DNA of 64,000 nt. It comes from Dactylonectria macrodidyma (taxonomy: Eukaryota > Ascomycota > Sordariomycetes > Hypocreales > Nectriaceae). Shown here piece by piece: positions 58,756-64,000 of the stretch (position 1 is the first letter of the stretch; each line of letters starts with the position of its first letter). The notes beneath the pieces were generated by a model. That model ran no database searches. It saw nothing but the letters and a program-made list of their open reading frames with translations, and had not been told where the DNA came from. The position numbers were made by a program, and so were the translations under genes. The DNA lies in NCBI GenBank assembly GCA_020744425.1, contig JAGMUV010000007.1, forward strand, positions 868,001-932,000. Reading direction: 5' to 3'.

Positions 58756-60273
58756 ATGTCGCTGGCCAAGTCCCTTGTCAGCTTCCTGGCGACCGCCGCT
58801 CTGGCGACAACTGCTTCCGCTGCTGCATGCGTTCTGCAGAAGGATGTCGTCATTGTCGGTGGAGGTGCGTCTGGTTCTCACGCCGCCTTTCGACTTCGTG
58901 AGGATTACGACAAGAGCATCCTCTTAATTGAGAAGCGGGATCACCTTGTAAGTCAAGCCTTCTACATTGGTGGCTCATCCGTCACTTGGTTGGTTGCCAT
59001 GTAACGTACTCACCACCACCCTTATCAGGGCGGCCATGTCAACAGCCATGACGGCACTTCGGGCACCAGCTACAACTACGGCGTCCAGTCGTTTGTTGAT
59101 GTTCACGGTGCTGCCGAATTCGTCAACGACCGCCTTGGTGTTGAGACCGCCACTCCAGGACGCACCTCCACCACCACCCGCTACCTGGACTTCACCACCG
59201 GCGAAGATGTCGCATACACGGCCCCTACCTCGGCCCAGCTGGCCGCTGCTCTCACCAAGTATGCCAGCATCTGCGCCGAGTACGAGGACAAGCTCCTGCC
59301 TAGTTTCTGGGACTTCTGGGCCCCCGAGGACATCCCCGAAGACCTCCTCCTGCCCTTTGGCGAGTTCGTCGAGAAGTACGAGCTCGAGGCCCTCGTCCCC
59401 ACGCTCTTCAAGGTGACGGGCATGGGACTCGGAGATGTCACTAAGCAACTGACCATCTGGGTCATGCAAGCCTTCGGTGGCCCCATGGCTCGCTCGTTCC
59501 TGGGTACCCAGTCCAGCTTCGCCCCTGCTTCCGGTCGCAACCAGGATATCTACGATGCCTTCGCTGAAAAACTCGGCGACGACGTCGTGTACTCGGCTAC
59601 CGTTCTGAGCGCCAAGCGATCCGATGATGGCGTCCTGCTCACTGTTGCGACCGCCAACAACCGCACCATCAGCGTCAAGGCCAAGCGCCTGCTTCTCGCC
59701 ATCGAGCCCACCGCGAGCAACCTCGCGCCCTTTGACCTGGATACTCAGGAGCACTCTGTCTTCGACAAGTTCTCCTACTCTGCCATCGCCGCTGGCATCG
59801 TCTCCAACCCGTCGCTGCCCAAGGGCTACTCCCTGACCAACCTGCCGTCAAGCGCCTCCCCCAGCAACTGGCTTGAGCTCCCCGACCTGGACTTCACGGC
59901 CCGCTTCGACTACATGGGCACTGAAGAGGCCGAGGACCGGGACTACTTCCGTCTCCTGGTCATCGGCGACGGTAACCTCGACAGCACGGCTGCCAAGGCG
60001 CTGGCCCAGGCCAACTTTGACACCCTCATCGAAGCCGGTGCCATCGATAAGCCCGACTCCTCTGAGCTCGAGTTCGTCGCCTTTGCCGAGCATGGCCCCA
60101 TGCACGCTCGCGTGTCGGCCGATGAGCTCAAGGACGGCTTCATCCAGGACCTGTACGCCCTCCAGGGCCTCCGCTCCACCTGGTGGACTGGCGGTGCCTG
60201 GTTTGCCCAGTTCCAGACTCACCTCTGGTGGTACAACGACATTCTCATTCCCAAGCTGATCGAGGACATGTAA
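58756..60273 (+). CDS. Secreted FAD-dependent amine-oxidase-like flavoprotein
   Basis: Exons 58756-58947 and 59029-60273 give 478 aa. A signal peptide (MSLAKSLVSFLATAALATTASA) is followed at once by the FAD-binding Rossmann motif VVIVGGGASGSHAAF, with its glutamate in LLIEKRDHL. GGHVNSHD, the flavin-contact segment that ends the first exon junction, comes next. The middle holds a helical substrate domain, and RLLLAIEPTASNL matches the usual second FAD segment. The closing segment has a Trp-rich stretch (STWWTGGAWFAQFQTHLWWYND). It resembles NAD(P)/FAD monoamine-oxidase-like proteins, including the beta-cyclopiazonate-dehydrogenase-like group of fungi. The reaction is unknown, and an extracellular or secretory-pathway oxidase is inferred. 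Codon choice is strongly biased to C/G-ending codons, unlike the surrounding non-coding DNA. Confidence 0.88.
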
Positions 60274-63200
60274 ATGACCTAGATTTATGACGGATAGAGA
60301 TTATGGCAAACTTAAGGGTTACTTATGTCACTTCATGTCTAGTTTTTAAGTATGAACATAGGTATATAATATGTACGGAGCTCTTGTGGGCTCGCTGCCT
60401 TTCCCAATCAAATGTGTATAGTGATCAGAGTTGCATGGCCATCGGGCGCAGGTGTGCCCGAAGTAGAACACTGAGCAACGCATTCCCATAGCACTCTGGC
60501 TCAACCACGGATTTAAACCAAACTTTGGCTCTTTTTGTTTTCGAAGGTCAAGAGTTTGCAAAAATCACTGGCACGTTTAAATATGATTCCCCACGTGTGG
60601 ATGTTTAGGGGGGCGTCGCGGCGTCAGCTGGGATGGAGAGTGCTGGGTGTATCACCCTAGTTTATTGAACAAGATATTAATCTGAACTTATTACTGCCTT
60701 CAATTGGGGAATTTATTTGATTCGGATGGAGTGCTGTGTGCGAATGACGCAGCGAGCTTGTCTCCCGAGGCTGGCTCTGCAGAAGATGCACAGGAATGTC
60801 TCCATACATCAAGTCACTTAGATCGTTTTGTTGACAGGCCATTTCAATCTCATAAAGCTGAAGATTGGAAAATATTGGTTCCGTTTCTGCCGAGCCGTAA
60901 CTTATTTCTTGGTTTGGCAGCCCCTTCCTGGAACGCAAAGTCAACTCAACAACGGACCGGCTGGCCTCACCTTTCACTCAAGACCAAATGTCACGTCGCG
61001 ACACACGTCCTCACGACTAAATCCAGATACTTGGAAAACCCGGGAATTATTGAAAGCTCTAAAACTAATCTATTCTCGATTCTCCTCAAAATTGGCCCTG
61101 ATGGTGGCGGGACAAGACGAGCAAAGAATGTTCTCGGGGACAGCCCGGCCACTTGCCTCGCATCTAATGGGCGGAAATCATCATTGTAACCAATTTGTTA
61201 AAAACTACAACTATTGAAACAATCTGTGAGAAATATTCTCGTTCTGCTACGGAAGGGTTCATCCTAGGGTAGAACAGGTAAAACACCTGAACATGTTTCT
61301 TCACTGTAAATGTGAGGGACACACATGGACACTTCGAGCTTGCTATTTTTGCTCAGGAAATAACCACCCCCCCTCCATTTAATATAACTGTATCACGGGT
61401 AGTTATACGATCCTCATTGCTTTGAGGCGTCATAATCCTTCTAAGAAGACCCCACAGGCTTCCATTTTTTTCGTGTCGCAAAGATCCTTACCGTACGGAA
61501 GTCACATACTGGTGTGATGAAGTCAACTGGTATTATAATGGTTTGAGAAAAACTCTATGGGCCCTTAAAAGGAACAACCCTGTTGCTTCAGTACATCACC
61601 GCATCGTTTCGGTCGTGATTGGGTATCACGGTCGCTAACTTGGTTGCTTTTGCCCACCTCTCAACTACCCTGGAGAGCCGCCCAAGTAGTTGTCCGCACT
61701 TGGCGAGGAGCACATTTGCTCGGGCTTGCCTTGATTCACGTAGTTTAATTGCGCTATGAAATAACAGATCCGCCTGGAGAATACCTAGATACGACACAAC
61801 ACCCTTCTTACACTCGGCTTTGTTACATCGTTGGGCACTCGAGCTCTTGTTAGAAAGTTCCACAATTTGTTTCTAGAAGCCGATTAGGCATTCTTCGGTA
61901 CCCAGTGGCATAACTACCGTGGCAGGTCAATGAATGAGCATCGCTTTCGACACGTCGCTGGGAGATACATGCCGTTTTACCGGTGTATGAACCCGGATTT
62001 GCCGGCCGACTCAGGCTCATATTCTCACATCCAAAGTCCGTAGATCCATTCTTCGACGCGATCTTGATCATCTCGCACCCACACCCACTTACTAAAATAC
62101 CCCACAGATTGAGGCGCGAGAAGGCGGGGGGCAGCGATCATTCATTTCAATGTCAACGGACTAATGAGCCTAGCATGTTACTAAGAAGATTGGGATGAAT
62201 TCATCTGAACTTGGAGTGGGATGTCCATTTGTGAATTGGTCATGAGCATTGTGAGAATATTTTACTATCGCTGTTGTTCTGAATGTATTGTCAAGAGTGG
62301 GTTCAATTGATACAGATGCAGAGCCATGAAACAAGGTGGCGCGTCCCTCGATACGATCGAGGTATATCATGACAGTACAGCATCCGGCAGAGCCAATGCT
62401 GTAAGAGCGGCCGCCATTTAGAAAAAGGATCGGGATACAGTGTTTTAGCGTCCATCCAGGTTAAATTGAAACTGCTTCCAATTGCTTCTGCGTCGGCCAA
62501 TGCCGCTGAGCCTTTGAGACTTTCTTTTTCTCCCTTGTCGCGTGACGCTCAGCTCCGTCGGAGCTGAAAATGCGCCCTCTCCACTGCCCCGAAACCCGCT
62601 GCGCATGAATCCATAATTTCAGCAGCAGAAAAAAAATGAAATAGTTGCCACTGGAGGTCTCATTTGATCTCGGGAAAGCTTCTCCTCTTGCCTCGAGCCG
62701 CTGGTCCGGACCGTGATGGTGATAGAAGATGGTGTGCGGGCGTTTAATTGACCGCTTCTTGCCAATGGTAGCCTTGGTAGGTAGCATCACATCATCATAA
62801 CAGCAGTCAATAATATACTGGAAGACCCCTACATGATAATCCATGACTCGGGGGAATCGAATCGGTAGCAATCGAGCGATTGTGCGATTGAGATTCCGGC
62901 AGCTGACGAGGTCGTGCATGCTGCACAATGGCATGCTGCATATTGGGAGGCTGCAATAATGGGAGGTCGAGCATTAGAACGAGGCAATTGTGAACAAGCC
63001 ACCCGGCGTTAGGAGTTCGGAGAAGAGATGCCGCGAGTAATGGACTATAAATTATGAGGGCTTTGAGCCGCGAATGCGTGGGTCGTGATGCACGCCAGAT
63101 CTCAAGTCGAACGAGATATGGCCCCTTGTAGTGTTGCTCCCATGCCATCTCATGCCATCTCATGCCATCTCATGCCATCTCATGCCATCCCATGTTGCTC

Positions 63201-63931
63201 CTGGGCATCACTATTGGTTGTACCACTAAAGAAAGAACATTCGGCAACGGTGGAGAAATGTTTCCATACGTATTACTAGTTGCCGCTGTTCCCGCTGCGT
63301 CTAGATATCCTCTAGATCAAGGGACAGACGAATCAAGAGTGTACTGCTGACTCCACCATGGCTATCCCTGCGTCTTCCCCCGCGATAGCTTCCCCTGTCC
63401 CTGCGATTGCGATGCCCTCACCCTTGTCTCTTCGATATACCTTCTTCCCCTTGCCTCCTCTCAACATCCCCTTGTTCCCTGCGATTGTGATTCGGCCGCG
63501 CGCATACGTGCGTCGACGAAGTGAATGCGGGACTGCGGTGGGGATTTCGGAACTGTCTGCTAATCACATCGCCCGATGTCGTGCATATTACTTCGTACGT
63601 GTTAAGCGAACGTTGCTTTTTTATCTCTCCTTGCGCTTCGGTGTATCACATCCCCGCCCTACACTGCACGGGAAGCCTTCTCCGATAACCTTGTTGACCT
63701 TGGCTGGCCTTTGATCACCCGCCGTGTTTTTTCTCTGTGGGGCCGACAGATGACAACTCATCATCGCAACGAGGTTGGTGCAATTGGGTTTCACTCTTCT
63801 GCATCTTGCCCAGGGATCAGGGACTGAGAATCACGGCGCTGGCCAAAGCCATTCGGGATGTTTAGGATGGCTGTCGGCAACCTCCTAGCGCTCAGAGCCG
63901 TGTCGTGAAGTTGTTGCTGCCCTGAGTTGTC
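60274..63931. other. 3.7-kb right-end interval without a supported gene
   Basis: Mostly A/T-richer, with short frames only. The longest (60704-61189 plus, 62461-62934 minus) have no domain. A 10-bp tandem array is listed separately. The C/T-rich stretch near 63350-63480 has short plus-strand frames of repetitive Pro/Ala/Ser/Ile composition and is not called. Confidence 0.5.
63141..63190. repeat. 10-bp tandem repeat CATGCCATCT, five copies
   Basis: Four perfect copies and a fifth with one substitution lie head to tail. This is a simple microsatellite-like array in non-coding sequence. No function is inferred. Confidence 0.95.
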
Positions 63932-63938
63932 TATAAAA
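63932..63938 (+). promoter_or_regulatory. TATA box of a gene beyond the right edge
   Basis: TATAAAA is followed by a pyrimidine-rich, leader-like sequence ending in CTCAACTCACACATTTTCAAC at the window edge. This is the usual layout just before a fungal start codon. The gene itself is not in the window. Confidence 0.45.
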
Positions 63939-64000
63939 GACTTCATCTCGGGGCCTCTTGGATCAATCTCGTTCTCATCCTCAACTCACACATTTTCAAC

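Overview
The window reads as a nuclear chromosome segment of a filamentous ascomycete (Pezizomycotina; I infer Sordariomycetes-like, no finer). The basis is short GT-AG introns (about 50-90 nt, mostly with a CTAAC/CTGAC-like branch site just before the acceptor), C/T-rich leaders, intact fungal families (CCR4-NOT Not3/5, Ino80 Iec3, Sly1, PTH11/rhodopsin-like membrane proteins, S53 sedolisin) and a fungal-type U2 snRNA. Gene models were assembled by hand from reading frames plus splice sites; every spliced model given here closes to a multiple of three.

Layout. 1-21.6 kb: D-aminoacyl-tRNA deacylase (minus) diverges from the CCR4-NOT subunit (plus). A coding desert of about 7.3 kb follows, ending at a small C2H2 zinc-finger gene. 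Next come an uncharacterised disordered protein with an MNWTEG start (minus), a long coiled-coil protein (plus) and a GNAT acetyltransferase (plus). 21.6-37.7 kb: NADP-isocitrate dehydrogenase with two possible starts (plus), Iec3 of the INO80 remodeller (minus), the SM protein Sly1 (minus) and a very large CCCH zinc-finger protein (plus). This is a housekeeping block.

37.7-46.3 kb is an accessory, partly decayed redox segment: a degenerate coding remnant with a PTDL repeat, an acetoacetate-decarboxylase-fold gene, a broken NAD(P) epimerase/ketoreductase gene, a decayed NADP alkenal/enone reductase on the other strand, and an intact quinone-reductase-type MDR gene. 46.9-48.5 kb returns to housekeeping with translin (minus) and U2 snRNA (minus). 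48.5-64 kb is sparse: a secreted sedolisin whose active-site Asp and oxyanion Asp are both Asn, a seven-exon rhodopsin-like membrane protein, a secreted FAD amine-oxidase-like flavoprotein, and long apparently non-coding stretches with small tandem repeats.

I see no prokaryotic-style operon, CRISPR array, tRNA, rRNA or intact transposon. The most unusual items are the double D-to-N sedolisin, the probable GC-AG intron after a 7-nt coding exon in the deacylase gene, the two-lesion pseudogene cluster, and the coding desert before the C2H2 gene. I did not find convincing evidence of a wholly new system.
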